A stretch of DNA of 64,000 nt from Chitinophaga pinensis (GCA_945860225.1 CAMAPT010000004.1:80288-144287), one strand, 5' to 3'; positions 27,888 through 37,520 are shown, counted from the stretch's first letter. Translations and numbers: made by a program. The notes: generated by a model not told the origin, from the sequence alone.

Positions 27888-28460
27888 ATGATTTTAAAAA
27901 CTTGTTTTTTATTATTTACTATTTTATCTTTTTCATGCACACATAATACATCTTCTGAAAAAAATCAGATTGAAGTAAAAAATGATAGTATTGTTTCAGA
28001 AAAAGATACTTGTGAAATTTTATTTGAAGAAGTAAAACGCTTAGATAAAATCTTATTAACCTCTACGGTAATTAATCAGCAGATTGCAGAAAAATCTATT
28101 AAAGCATTTTATGAGTTTTATTTAAATTGTAAGACTGATTCTCTTTCTCCCATTTTTTTATTAAAAGCTGGTCAAGTATCTGTATCTATTCGAAAGTATT
28201 TGGAGGCCAAAGATATTTTCACTAAAGTAATCGATGAATTTCCTAATTTTAAAAATAGGGGTGGTGCGATGTTTTTATTAGCTCAATTATATGACGATTC
28301 TTATATTTTAAATAATGAATCAACTGCAAAGACTATATATGAGCAAATAATTAAAGAATATCCTAACAGCACATTCGCAAATGATGCGAAGGCATGTATT
28401 AAACATATTGGAAAATCTGATGAGGAGTTAGTGCATGAATTTTTAAAAAAATCGAATTAA
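27888..28460 (+). CDS. TPR-containing lipoprotein
   Basis: 190 residues. Lipobox SFSC with Cys17 follows a hydrophobic signal; then a Ser/Lys-rich linker and three to four helical repeats in the region 50-180 (for example KAGQVSVSIRKYLEAKDIFTKVIDEFPNF and TAKTIYEQIIKEYPNSTFANDAKACI), typical of tetratricopeptide/BamD-like folds. The start is 3 bases past the def stop, so it is on the def transcript. Function is not known; the repeats suggest protein-protein contacts at the outer membrane. Confidence 0.8.
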   Translation: MILKTCFLLFTILSFSCTHNTSSEKNQIEVKNDSIVSEKDTCEILFEEVKRLDKILLTSTVINQQIAEKSIKAFYEFYLNCKTDSLSPIFLLKAGQVSVSIRKYLEAKDIFTKVIDEFPNFKNRGGAMFLLAQLYDDSYILNNESTAKTIYEQIIKEYPNSTFANDAKACIKHIGKSDEELVHEFLKKSN

Positions 28461-28479
28461 ATATTTGTATATAAAATAA

Positions 28480-28510
28480 AAAAACCGATATGAAAATATC
28501 GGCTTTTTTA
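28480..28510. terminator. Bidirectional terminator
   Basis: CCGATAT (28485-28491) pairs with ATATCGG (28496-28502) with a GAAA-type loop, with A-tract before and T-tract after. It serves the lipoprotein gene on plus and the zinc-ribbon gene on minus. Confidence 0.85.
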
Positions 28511-28528
28511 TTTTAATTAAGTCTTGCA

Positions 28529-29296
28529 CTAAGCTTCTGTTTCTGTTGAAATGATTGCTGAATCAACCATAATTCTTCCACAATGTTCACAAACTAATAT
28601 TTTTTTGTTCATTTTAATATCTAACTGTTTTTGTGGTGGGATTTTATTAAAGCAACCGCCACATGCATCTCTTTCTACAGGAACAACAGCTAAACCGTTT
28701 CGAGTATTCGAACGAATTCTTTTATAAGCACTTAAAAGACGGTCATCAATTGATTGACTTGAATGTTCAGAAGCTGTCATCAATTCTTTTTCATCTTTTT
28801 CAGTTTCTGCAATAATCTCTTCTAATTCAGATTTTTTTAATTTTAAATCTTTTTTTCTTTCAGAGAAATCATATTCTGATTTTTGAACAATTTCTGATTT
28901 TTGCTCAATAGCTAGTTTATATTCTTTTAAACGTTTCTCAGCTAACTGTATTTCCAAATTCTGAAACTCAATTTCTTTTGTGATAGCATCGTATTCACGA
29001 TTGTTTCTTACTTTATCTTGCTGAGCTTCGTATTTTTTTATATTTGCTTTAAAATCTTTAATTCCCTGAGTTTTATCTAAAACTTGTTCTTCTAATTCTT
29101 TTAGCTCTTGAGACAAATTATTTACACGTGTTTCCAAACCAGCCACGCTATCTTCCAAATCCTGAACTTCAAGAGGTAATTCCCCACGAATGGTGCGAAT
29201 ACGGTCTATTTTAGAATCAATAATTTGGAGTTCATATAAAGCACGAAGTTTTCCTTCAATAGATGCATCAATTTTTTCTTTGATTTTAGCGCACAT
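28529..29296 (-). CDS. Coiled-coil protein with C-terminal C4 zinc ribbon
   Basis: 255 residues. A long coiled coil (about 15-185, heptad-rich, many Glu and Lys) is followed by a zinc ribbon with Cys in DACGGCFNKIPP and CEHCGRIMV. This pattern matches the bacterial zinc-ribbon/coiled-coil family that is usually found next to Nif3-like proteins. The function is uncertain. Here it is encoded 3 bases after the Nif3 gene on the same strand, conserving the pair. Confidence 0.85.
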   Translation of the reverse strand: MCAKIKEKIDASIEGKLRALYELQIIDSKIDRIRTIRGELPLEVQDLEDSVAGLETRVNNLSQELKELEEQVLDKTQGIKDFKANIKKYEAQQDKVRNNREYDAITKEIEFQNLEIQLAEKRLKEYKLAIEQKSEIVQKSEYDFSERKKDLKLKKSELEEIIAETEKDEKELMTASEHSSQSIDDRLLSAYKRIRSNTRNGLAVVPVERDACGGCFNKIPPQKQLDIKMNKKILVCEHCGRIMVDSAIISTETEA

Positions 29297-29299
29297 AAT

Positions 29300-30394
29300 T
29301 TAAAAATAATTAACTGGGTTAGTGTTTGTTTCCGTTAAATAGCTTACGAAATTAGGAAATTTTTTTGATATAATTTCATAAAAAATTTCGGGAGTAAATT
29401 GTTCAGATTCATAGTGTCCTATATCGGCAATCAATATTTTATTTTCAGCATCAAAAAACTCATGATATTTGAAATCAGAACTAATATAAATATCTGATTT
29501 TGAATTTATTGCGTTTTTCAATAAAAAACTACCACTTCCTCCACATAAGGCTACTTTTTTTATAGATTTATTTAATAACGAAGTGTGTTTAATAACTTTA
29601 AGTTTAAACGTCTTTTTTAACTGTTCTAAAAATTCTATTTCAGTTATTTCTTTTTCTAATTCGCCTGTTACTCCAGAACCAATATTTTGATATGTATTTT
29701 CTAATTGATAAATATCAAATGCTATTTCTTCATAAGGATGTTGTTGTTTAAGTGCCGAAAGTATTTGAGATTCATTCATAGATTCAAAAATGACCTCTAA
29801 TCTTAACTCTTTTTCGTAAGTAATAATTCCCTTTTTACCAATAAATGGATTAGTAAATTCATTTCCTCTAAAAGTGCCTGTACCTTCTAACATAAAACTG
29901 CATTGATCATAATTTCCAATATGACCTGCACCGACGTTAAATAAGCCTTCTCTAACAGAATCAATATGAGTTGCAGGTACAAAAGTGACAAGTTTTTTAA
30001 GAATAGATTTTTTAGGAGAAAGTATTTGTTGATTAATTAATCCTATTTTATCAGCAATTTTTTTATTCACACCTAATTTTACATTATCTAAGTTTGTGTG
30101 GCAGGCATAAATAGCAATATTATGTTGAATAGCTTTTATTATAGTTCTTTCTATATAATTATTGCCATTTAATTTTTTTAAACCACTAAAAATAATAGGA
30201 TGGTGTGCTATAATTAAATTGCAATTTTTTGTAATGGCTTCGTTTACAATCTCTTCTGTACAATCTAATGATAAAATGGCACCGGTAATCTCTAGTTCTT
30301 TATGTCCAGTCAATAATCCGCAATTATCATACGTCTCTTGATAGCTAAGAGGAGCAAAAGATTCTAATTCAGCTAATAATTCTTTTAAAATCAT
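29300..30394 (-). CDS. Nif3-like dinuclear metal protein
   Basis: 364 residues, longer than the single-domain form. N-terminal (about 1-130) and C-terminal (about 250-364) halves form the Nif3 fold: CNLIIAHHPIIF (HH metal ligands), ACHTNLDN, and the closing IADIGHYESEQF. A PII/CutA-like insertion (about 135-245) sits between. The family binds two metals as a hexamer; proposed as a GTP cyclohydrolase-like enzyme, its role is unproven. It is paired with the zinc-ribbon gene. Confidence 0.9.
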   Translation of the reverse strand: MILKELLAELESFAPLSYQETYDNCGLLTGHKELEITGAILSLDCTEEIVNEAITKNCNLIIAHHPIIFSGLKKLNGNNYIERTIIKAIQHNIAIYACHTNLDNVKLGVNKKIADKIGLINQQILSPKKSILKKLVTFVPATHIDSVREGLFNVGAGHIGNYDQCSFMLEGTGTFRGNEFTNPFIGKKGIITYEKELRLEVIFESMNESQILSALKQQHPYEEIAFDIYQLENTYQNIGSGVTGELEKEITEIEFLEQLKKTFKLKVIKHTSLLNKSIKKVALCGGSGSFLLKNAINSKSDIYISSDFKYHEFFDAENKILIADIGHYESEQFTPEIFYEIISKKFPNFVSYLTETNTNPVNYF

Positions 30395-30584
30395 GTGTAA
30401 ATTTAATGAGTTTTTTAGTTAAAGCGATTTATAAAATGCTACCATTTTATTTTGATTTGTATCTTCTAACTTATAAAGTGCATAAGTTTAACCAGATTGC
30501 TTAAATATTGTCAATTAATTTCTTCACAATTTACAAAACAAAAGGATAATTTAGCCGTTGTGATTATATTATAAAAATAAAAAT

Positions 30585-31934
30585 ATGAGTACTCAAAAAA
30601 ATATTACAGTTGTTGGAGCAGGCTTGGTAGGCTCCCTAGTTTCTATCTATTTAGCCAAGAAAGGACACAATGTTTCTATTTATGAACGTCGTCCTGATAT
30701 GCGAAAAGCAAATATGGTTGCTGGTAGGTCTATTAATTTAGCATTAAGTGATCGTGGTTGGAGAGGTTTAGAAGGAGTAGGTATAGCTGATGAAATTAAA
30801 AAAATTGCAATTCCTATGTATGGTCGTGCCATACATTTAAAAGATGGCTCTTCCACTTATCAGGCTTATGGTAAAGATAATCAAGCTATTTATTCTGTAT
30901 CTAGAGGCGGAATTAATATGCGTTTAATGGATTTGGCAGAACAACAGCCGAATATATCTCTTAATTTTGATGAACGTTGTGATAAATTGGATAGAAAAAA
31001 TAATGAACTTTCATTTTTCAATACAGCCACTAGTAAATCAACAAACATAAAAAGTGATATCATTTTTGGTTCAGATGGTGCCTTTAGCGCAGTCAGAACT
31101 CAAATGCAATTGCAATCCGACAGGTTTGATTATCATCAATTTTATATTGATTGTGGATATAAAGAACTCGTCATTCCTGGAGGAGCTAACGGCGAGTATT
31201 TAATTGAAAAAAATTGCTTACATATTTGGCCTAGAGGCAGTTTTATGATGATTGCTTTACCAAATATGGATGGAAGTTTTACTTGTACTTTGTTTTTTCA
31301 AATGGAAGGAAAGGTATCTTTTGATGCACTTAAAACGAAAGATGATGTATTGAATTTTTTCAAACAAGAATTTCCCGATGCAGTACCTTTAATGCCAACT
31401 TTATTAGAAGATTGGTTTACAAATCCTACATCAAGTTTGGTAACTGTGAAATGTAAACCATGGGTATGGGACGAAAAAATAGCTTTAATTGGAGATGCTG
31501 CCCATGCCATTGTACCTTTTTATGGACAAGGAATGAATTGTGGTTTTGAAGATTGCGTTGTACTAAATGAATTAATAGACAAGCACGGTGATTTAAATGG
31601 AGATTGCTTAAAAGAATATGAAAGTTTGAGGAAACCAGACGGTGATGCTATCGCTGATTTAGCAATTGCCAATTTCATAGAAATGCGTGATAAAACCGCG
31701 GACAAAATATTTTTACTGCAAAAGAAAATAGAGGCTAAATTCAGTGAAAAATATCCTGAAAAATGGATTCCATTATATTCTATGGTAACATATAGCCCTC
31801 ATATAAGATACAGCGAAGCTTTAAGTAATGGAAATAAGCAACAAGCCATTATGGATAAGATCATGACAATGCCCGATATTGAATCAAAATGGGATAGTGC
31901 AGAAGTTGAAAATGAAATTTTGAATTTATTATAA
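30585..31934 (+). CDS. kmo: Kynurenine 3-monooxygenase
   Basis: 449 residues. The FAD motif VVGAGLVGSLVSIYLAKKG is followed by YERRPDMRKANMVAGRSINLALSDRGW, a hallmark of kynurenine monooxygenase, then the second FAD motif IALIGDAAHAIVPFYGQGMNCGFED, and a C-terminal helical region with membrane-active character. It hydroxylates L-kynurenine to 3-hydroxykynurenine for de novo NAD synthesis from tryptophan. Other kynurenine pathway genes are not in the window. The gene precedes mazG by 18 bases. Confidence 0.93.
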   Translation: MSTQKNITVVGAGLVGSLVSIYLAKKGHNVSIYERRPDMRKANMVAGRSINLALSDRGWRGLEGVGIADEIKKIAIPMYGRAIHLKDGSSTYQAYGKDNQAIYSVSRGGINMRLMDLAEQQPNISLNFDERCDKLDRKNNELSFFNTATSKSTNIKSDIIFGSDGAFSAVRTQMQLQSDRFDYHQFYIDCGYKELVIPGGANGEYLIEKNCLHIWPRGSFMMIALPNMDGSFTCTLFFQMEGKVSFDALKTKDDVLNFFKQEFPDAVPLMPTLLEDWFTNPTSSLVTVKCKPWVWDEKIALIGDAAHAIVPFYGQGMNCGFEDCVVLNELIDKHGDLNGDCLKEYESLRKPDGDAIADLAIANFIEMRDKTADKIFLLQKKIEAKFSEKYPEKWIPLYSMVTYSPHIRYSEALSNGNKQQAIMDKIMTMPDIESKWDSAEVENEILNLL

Positions 31935-31952
31935 GTTAAATTTAACGACAAC

Positions 31953-32723
31953 ATGGACGAAAGATTAGTCGCATTTGAACGTTTATTGAATATTATGGAT
32001 GACTTGAGGGCCAAATGTCCTTGGGATCAAAAACAAACGATGGAATCTTTACGGCACTTAACTATTGAGGAAACTTATGAATTAAGTGATGCTATTTTGA
32101 AAGGTGATAAACAAGAAATAAAGAAAGAAATAGGAGATATTTTACTTCATTTAGTATTTTATTCAAAAATAGGTAGTGAAACAAATGATTTTAATATCAC
32201 TAATGTTATTAATTCTTTATGTGATAAAATGATTTATCGTCATCCTCATATTTATGGTGATGTAAAGGTTGATAATGCGCAACAGGTGACTGAAAATTGG
32301 GAAAAATTAAAACAAAAAGAAGGAAATAAAGGCGCTTTATCAGGAGTACCGAATAGCATGCCTTCTTTATTAAAAGCGCTTAGGATACAAGATAAAGCAA
32401 GAGCCATTGGTTTTGATTGGGAAAATAAAAATCAGGTGTGGGAAAAAGTACAGGAAGAATTGCAGGAATTACAAGTCGAAGTAAAAAAAGGTCATCAAGA
32501 AAAACTAGAACAAGAATTCGGAGATGTCTTTTTTGCTTTAATTAATTACGCACGTTTTTTAAATGTAAATCCTGAAGATGCTTTAGAAAAAACGAATAAA
32601 AAATTTATTTCTCGTTTTAATTACATGGAAAAAAAAATAATTTCTCAAGGCAAAGCCTTAGCAGATTGTGAATTAGAAGAAATGGATTTTTTCTGGAATG
32701 AAGCAAAAACCTTGGAAAACTAA
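31953..32723 (+). CDS. mazG: Nucleoside triphosphate pyrophosphohydrolase
   Basis: 256 residues containing two MazG folds. The first has CPWDQKQTMESLRHLTIEETYELSDAIL with the EExxE metal ligands and GDILLHLVFYSKIG; the second repeats EELQELQ with EFGDVFFALINYARF. The enzyme hydrolyses NTPs, including ppGpp-related and aberrant nucleotides, to NMP and pyrophosphate. Its length and the two-domain layout are usual for MazG. It is co-transcribed with kmo. Confidence 0.93.
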   Translation: MDERLVAFERLLNIMDDLRAKCPWDQKQTMESLRHLTIEETYELSDAILKGDKQEIKKEIGDILLHLVFYSKIGSETNDFNITNVINSLCDKMIYRHPHIYGDVKVDNAQQVTENWEKLKQKEGNKGALSGVPNSMPSLLKALRIQDKARAIGFDWENKNQVWEKVQEELQELQVEVKKGHQEKLEQEFGDVFFALINYARFLNVNPEDALEKTNKKFISRFNYMEKKIISQGKALADCELEEMDFFWNEAKTLEN

Positions 32724-33009
32724 TCGACTTTTTGTAAGTCAAAACTATAATAAATAATAACCCAAAAATTAAATTACAATTAGCATTATCTTATTATCTA
32801 TTTTAAATTTTTGGTTGGCTTATTTTAATTCTAATTTAGTTATTTTTAATATAGGTTATTATCTTATAAAATTATATACAACGAAGAAACATCTATTAAA
32901 TTATCATCATTATTAAATTGTCTTTCAAAACAACAAAATATTGATAATTGAAATAACGAATAAAAAAAATATATAAGTTTTTTTGTTTAAAAGCCTATAT
33001 ATCGACTAA
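32724..33009. other. AT-rich intergenic gap, nothing recognised
   Basis: 286 bases of very AT-rich sequence between mazG and the next gene. I see no open frame, hairpin terminator or RNA gene. It may contain the promoter for the 33010-34404 genes, but no clear TAnnTTTG box was found. Confidence 0.5.
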
Positions 33010-33522
33010 ATGATTCTTGTTAAATCCATAGCAGATTATTTACTTTCTAAAATTGAAGGTAGAAGTAAACATAACCAGTTTATAAATTGGTATCATTTAT
33101 CTAAAATTGTAATTATTGCTTTTGATAATCAACTAAATGATTTATCTGAATTTTTGAAAAATTGTTCAACGGATAAAATTGCAGTAAATGTAACGATTAT
33201 TTTAAATGGTAAAGAACAAAAAAGTCAAAATTATCCATTTGAACATACCATTTTAAATAATAAACAATTTAATATTTGGGGATTTCCGAAAACAGATTTT
33301 ATGTCGAAATTTAATAATCATAATATTGATTTACTCATAAATTTAGGGGCAGAAAATCAAATCAAATCATTAGCATTAAGTAAATTAATGGATGCAAATT
33401 GCAAAATTGGACATTTTCAAAACAATGTATTTGATATAACTATTCAAAGCGAATTACCACTTACTAATTCGGAATTTTTAAAACAAGTAATAGTCTATTT
33501 AAAGATGATAAAAAGACATTAA
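33010..33522 (+). CDS. Hypothetical protein, DUF6913-like
   Basis: 170 residues, alpha/beta, no signal peptide. Segments ending in a hydrophobic strand (IVIIAFDNQ, VNVTIILNG, DLLINLGAENQ) suggest a small Rossmann-like fold. It resembles a Bacteroidota family that I know as DUF6913, from memory. It is 3 bases upstream of dapA, presumably co-transcribed. Function is unknown. Confidence 0.6.
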   Translation: MILVKSIADYLLSKIEGRSKHNQFINWYHLSKIVIIAFDNQLNDLSEFLKNCSTDKIAVNVTIILNGKEQKSQNYPFEHTILNNKQFNIWGFPKTDFMSKFNNHNIDLLINLGAENQIKSLALSKLMDANCKIGHFQNNVFDITIQSELPLTNSEFLKQVIVYLKMIKRH

Positions 33523-33525
33523 AAT

Positions 33526-34404
33526 ATGGCAAAAAACGTAAAAATTACTGGCACAGGGGTAGCTATTGTTACTCCATTTCTTGAAAATAGTGAAATTGAT
33601 TTCATAGGTTTAACAAACTTAATCAAACATATTTCAAAGGGTGGGGTAGATTTTTTAGTAGTGTTAGGTACAACTGGAGAAACTGCTACTTTATCCAAAG
33701 AAGAAAAACAACAAATTATTAATCATGTTGTTAAAATTAATAATAATCGCCTTCCTTTAGTATTGGGAGTTGGAGGAAATAATACCACAGAAATTGTCGA
33801 TTATTTAAATAATCATGATTTATCCGATTTCTCTGCAATTTTATCCGTATCTCCATATTATAATAAACCTTCTCAAGAAGGTATTTATCAGCATTATAAA
33901 GCCATTTCCAAAGCTAGTTCTTTGCCAATTATTTTATATAATGTTCCAGGAAGAACTGGGTCTAATATACTATGGGAAACGACTATACGTTTAGCAAATG
34001 AATTCAAAAATATAATCGCTATTAAAGAAGCTAGTGGGAATATTGAACAATGCATGAAAATCATTAAACATCGTCCTAAAGGATTTATTGTACTAAGCGG
34101 TGATGATAATTTAACACTTCCTTTGATTTCAAGTGGTGCTGATGGCGTTATTTCAGTAGTAGCAAATGCTTATCCTAAAGAGTTCAGTAATATGGTAAGA
34201 GCCACTTTAAATGCTGACTTGAAAAATGCTCAAAAACTTCATTATAAATTATTTGAAATTACGGAGCAATTATTCGCGGATGGAAATCCTGGTGGCGTAA
34301 AAATGTTATTGTCGCTAAAAAAAATCATTAAACCAACCGTTCGATTACCTTTAGTAGAACCAAATCAATTGGTGAAAGCCAAATTAAAAGAAATAGTATA
34401 TTAA
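33526..34404 (+). CDS. dapA: 4-hydroxy-tetrahydrodipicolinate synthase
   Basis: 292 residues, usual length. The (beta/alpha)8 motifs GTTGETATLSKEEK, the Tyr in ILYNVPGRTG and the Schiff-base Lys167 in IIAIKEASGNI are present. It condenses pyruvate with aspartate semialdehyde, the first step of lysine and diaminopimelate synthesis for peptidoglycan. It is preceded by a 3-base gap from the DUF6913-like gene. Confidence 0.95.
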   Translation: MAKNVKITGTGVAIVTPFLENSEIDFIGLTNLIKHISKGGVDFLVVLGTTGETATLSKEEKQQIINHVVKINNNRLPLVLGVGGNNTTEIVDYLNNHDLSDFSAILSVSPYYNKPSQEGIYQHYKAISKASSLPIILYNVPGRTGSNILWETTIRLANEFKNIIAIKEASGNIEQCMKIIKHRPKGFIVLSGDDNLTLPLISSGADGVISVVANAYPKEFSNMVRATLNADLKNAQKLHYKLFEITEQLFADGNPGGVKMLLSLKKIIKPTVRLPLVEPNQLVKAKLKEIVY

Positions 34405-34438
34405 TTCCTCATTTATTTTCTAATTAAGCTATTAATTA

Positions 34439-35353
34439 ATGGATTTTTCTCTTTTAAAAACAATGTGCGCAATTCATGCTCCAAGTGGAAATGAGGTTGC
34501 TATGAAAGATTTTTTGTTGGATTATATTAAGTCTAATCAAAAAAATTGGAAACATAAACCAAAAATTATTTATGGTAAAGAATTTCAAGACAATATCATT
34601 TTAATATTTGGTAAACCTAGAACAGCTATTTTTTCTCACATTGATAGTATTGGTTTTACGGTTCGTTATGGTAAACAGTTGGTTAAAATTGGAGGCCCAA
34701 GATTAGAAAAAGGGTATGAATTGATTGGTAAAGATGAACATGGTATTTGTGAGGCTACTTTAAATATAGTTAAAGGGGCGTTGACATATAAAGCTAAAAG
34801 AAATTTTGAAACAGGAACTGAATTAGTATTTAAACCAAATTGGCGTGAAAATAAAAATTATGTTCAATGTTGTTACATGGACAATCGTTTAGGTTGCTTT
34901 AATGCACTTAAAGTGGCAGAAACATTAAAAGATGGCGCTATAGTTTTTAGTACTTGGGAAGAACATGGAGGAGGAAGTGTTTCTTATTTGCAAAAATATT
35001 TAGTGGATAATTATGGAATTTATCAATCTTTAATTTCTGATATTTCTTGGATTTCTGATGGAGTAGTGCATGCAAAGGGTCCTGTAATTAGTATGCGAGA
35101 CAGTTTAATCCCAAGAAGAAGTTATGTAAATAAGATTATATCTATCGCTAAAAAATATAATTTATCTTATCAATTGGAAGTTGAAGGAGCGGGTGGGAGT
35201 GATGCTAAAGAATTACAAATGGCTTCACATCCATGGGATTGGTGTTTCGTTGGTGCACCAGAAGATTTTGTTCATACGCCCAATGAAAAAGTGCATAAGA
35301 AGGATATTGAAGGGATGATAAATTTATATGAAGTATTAATGAAGGAATTATGA
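34439..35353 (+). CDS. Compact M42-like aminopeptidase
   Basis: 304 residues, shorter than typical M42 enzymes (about 340-360). Metal-ligand motifs can be followed: SHIDSIGF (His/Asp), YMDNRLGC (bridging Asp), TWEEHGGG (Glu pair region), an Asp in LISDISW and a terminal His in DFVHTPNEKVH. An internal deletion near the dodecamer-interface region is likely. Family members remove N-terminal residues from peptides in the cytoplasm as large oligomers. It follows dapA by 34 bases; a separate promoter is not visible. Confidence 0.8.
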   Translation: MDFSLLKTMCAIHAPSGNEVAMKDFLLDYIKSNQKNWKHKPKIIYGKEFQDNIILIFGKPRTAIFSHIDSIGFTVRYGKQLVKIGGPRLEKGYELIGKDEHGICEATLNIVKGALTYKAKRNFETGTELVFKPNWRENKNYVQCCYMDNRLGCFNALKVAETLKDGAIVFSTWEEHGGGSVSYLQKYLVDNYGIYQSLISDISWISDGVVHAKGPVISMRDSLIPRRSYVNKIISIAKKYNLSYQLEVEGAGGSDAKELQMASHPWDWCFVGAPEDFVHTPNEKVHKKDIEGMINLYEVLMKEL

Positions 35354-35370
35354 AAATAATCTATTGGTTG

Positions 35371-36771
35371 TTATGACATAGAAAGACTTTTTGCTTTTTC
35401 ACTTAAAAATTCAATTGCACTTTCTCTATTGTTGGGGATAATACCATCTAAAATCGCATCTTTCAAAGAATTTTTTAAATCTCCAACAATTTTACATGGG
35501 GGCAAGTTAAAAATTGACATAATTTCTTCACCACTAACAGGGGGTTGCCAATTACGTATTTTATCTTTCTCTTCTAATTCTTTTAATTTTTCTCTTACTA
35601 GTTCAAAATTTCGTAAATATTTCTGTAATTTATTCGAATTTTTTGTTGTTATATCGGCCTCGCAAAGAGTCATTAAATCATCGATATCATCGCCGGCTTC
35701 AAATAATACTCGTCTTATAGCACTCTCTGTTATTTCTGTTTTAGCTAGGACGATAGGTCGAAGATGAAGTAATACTAATTTTTGAACGTATTTCATTTTT
35801 TCATTCAATGGTAACCTTAAATTTTCAAAAATTTTAGGAACCATTCGAGCACCTTTATCTTCGTGACCGTGAAAAGTCCACCCATGTTCAGGTTCAAAAC
35901 GTTTGGTAGCAGGTTTAGCAATATCATGTAAAATAGCAGCCCAACGAAGCCATAGATTATCTGTTTTTTTCGCGACATTATCTAATACTTCGAGTGTATG
36001 ATAAAAATTGTCTTTGTGAGATTTTCCATTAATTGTCTCAATCCCATACAATTTAGCCATTTCAGGAAAAATAAGAGACAGTAATCCAGTATCGAACAAT
36101 AATTTAAATCCTACGGATGGAACCTTAGAAAGAATAATTTTATTCAATTCATCTGTAATTCGTTCTTTTGAAACAATATTAATCCTTGATTTATTTTTAG
36201 AAATTGCTTCTAAAGATTGTTTTTCTATTGAAAAATGTAATTGGGATGAAAAGCGAATGGCTCGCATCATTCTCAAAGGATCGTCACTATAAGTTATTTC
36301 TGGATCTAAAGGTGTCCGAATAATTTTATGTTCAATATCTTTGATACCACCAAAAGGATCTAGTAGTTGACCAAAATTAGATTCACTTAATCCAATGGCT
36401 AATGCATTAATTGTAAAATCCCTTCTGTTTTGATCATCCATCAATGTACCATTTTCGACAATAGGTTTTCGTGAATTGCGATTATAAGATTCTTTCCTAG
36501 CGCCAACAAATTCTATTTCTAAGTCGTTATACTTTATTTGAGCGGTCCCAAAATTTTTAAATACAGATAAATACGCTTCACTACCTAATTGTTTATGAAC
36601 CAGCTCTGCCAATTCAATACCTTTTCCAATAGTTACAACATCGATATCTTTACTAGGTCTATTTAGAAAAATATCACGAACAAAGCCACCAATAACATAG
36701 GCGTCAACGCCTAACGAATTAGCTGACTTTGATAAAGTTTTAAATATGGGATGCGTTAAGTGTTTGTCCAC
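35371..36771 (-). CDS. cca: CCA tRNA nucleotidyltransferase with HD domain
   Basis: About 466 residues from a GTG at 36771; a TTG at 36786 would add 5 residues, and no ATG is available nearby. It has the class II nucleotidyltransferase core (YVIGGFVRDIFLNRPSKDIDVV with the DxD pair), the RRDFTINALAIG motif and RMMRAIRFSSQL, then an HD phosphohydrolase domain (RWAAILHDIAKPATKR). It adds or repairs the 3'-CCA of tRNA. Convergent with the M42-like gene, 17 bases between stops. Confidence 0.92.
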   Translation of the reverse strand: MDKHLTHPIFKTLSKSANSLGVDAYVIGGFVRDIFLNRPSKDIDVVTIGKGIELAELVHKQLGSEAYLSVFKNFGTAQIKYNDLEIEFVGARKESYNRNSRKPIVENGTLMDDQNRRDFTINALAIGLSESNFGQLLDPFGGIKDIEHKIIRTPLDPEITYSDDPLRMMRAIRFSSQLHFSIEKQSLEAISKNKSRINIVSKERITDELNKIILSKVPSVGFKLLFDTGLLSLIFPEMAKLYGIETINGKSHKDNFYHTLEVLDNVAKKTDNLWLRWAAILHDIAKPATKRFEPEHGWTFHGHEDKGARMVPKIFENLRLPLNEKMKYVQKLVLLHLRPIVLAKTEITESAIRRVLFEAGDDIDDLMTLCEADITTKNSNKLQKYLRNFELVREKLKELEEKDKIRNWQPPVSGEEIMSIFNLPPCKIVGDLKNSLKDAILDGIIPNNRESAIEFLSEKAKSLSMS

Positions 36772-36806
36772 GAAAATTATTATCAATAAAATTAATAAAA
36801 GTTATT

Positions 36807-37100
36807 TCAATGATATTTCATTAATTTATCTTCAAAAAATAAATCTTTTGATCCAGCGTGCATTTTCATATTAATGATAAGCTCTTCACAACCATTTTTT
36901 AAAGTAGTTATACGAATGGTATCAAGTAATTTAATTATTTCATCAAATGTTCCCTCAACAACCGTTTCAAAGGGGCAAACGATATATTTTAGTCCGGAAT
37001 TTTGAATACAATTAATAGCTTTATCAATTAATTCAATTTTGTCAATCGTACAACGCGTAGGCAATAATTGTATTGCCATATTTATTTTTAGGTTATTCAT
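36807..37100 (-). CDS. Thiamine-binding (MTH1187/YkoF-like) small protein
   Basis: 97 residues with the ferredoxin-like alpha/beta fold of DUF77: MAIQLLPTRCTIDKIELIDKAI, SGLKYIVCPFETVVEGTFDEI and CEELIINMKMHAG. Members bind thiamine or similar ligands and occur singly or in ABC clusters. Here it is alone downstream of a SRPBCC gene and pyrE, and its ligand is unknown. Overlap-free, 5 bases after the previous gene's stop. Confidence 0.8.
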   Translation of the reverse strand: MNNLKINMAIQLLPTRCTIDKIELIDKAINCIQNSGLKYIVCPFETVVEGTFDEIIKLLDTIRITTLKNGCEELIINMKMHAGSKDLFFEDKLMKYH

Positions 37101-37105
37101 AAAAT

Positions 37106-37504
37106 CTAAATAACTAAGGATGCTAATTTTGAAACCATTGTATTTACAAGCTCATGAAGTGGTTTTTCAACCATTTTTTTTACAATGGGGTTTATATCAC
37201 CTTCTAAATTTATATTAGTTTTTTGATCTTCAATGAAGTGAATATGGAGTTGGAAAATGAATTTTGCCACACCTGTAGTTTCAAAAGAAATTCGAGATTT
37301 TGGTATACTTTCTTTTATTTTAACATGTAACGGAAATAATCCTTTAATGGCAAATGAGCATGTATTAGGCGTACATTCAAAATTTTCTATTTTATTTTCC
37401 GGTAATAAATGTTTGAAGTGATTAAAATCACTCATAAATTCAAACAATTTTTCAGTTTTTGTTTGAGTAGAAAGTGTATCACTGTTGATGGAAAAATGAG
37501 CCAA
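37106..37504 (-). CDS. SRPBCC (START-like) family protein
   Basis: 132 residues with the helix-grip pattern: N-terminal strand, LFEFMSDFNHFKHLLPE, then beta strands FECTPNTCSFAIKG, HVKIKESIPKSRISFETTG and the long C-terminal helix LHELVNTMVSKLASLV. Such folds bind hydrophobic ligands or act as polyketide-cyclase-like proteins. No ligand is suggested. It lies between pyrE (16 bases) and the thiamine-binding gene, so all three are likely an operon. Confidence 0.75.
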   Translation of the reverse strand: MAHFSINSDTLSTQTKTEKLFEFMSDFNHFKHLLPENKIENFECTPNTCSFAIKGLFPLHVKIKESIPKSRISFETTGVAKFIFQLHIHFIEDQKTNINLEGDINPIVKKMVEKPLHELVNTMVSKLASLVI

Positions 37505-37520
37505 AATATTTAGATAAGAA

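Noticed and set aside
35429..35767. 112-codon plus-strand frame within cca
   Set aside because: It is antisense to a complete CCA nucleotidyltransferase and has no start signal or family.
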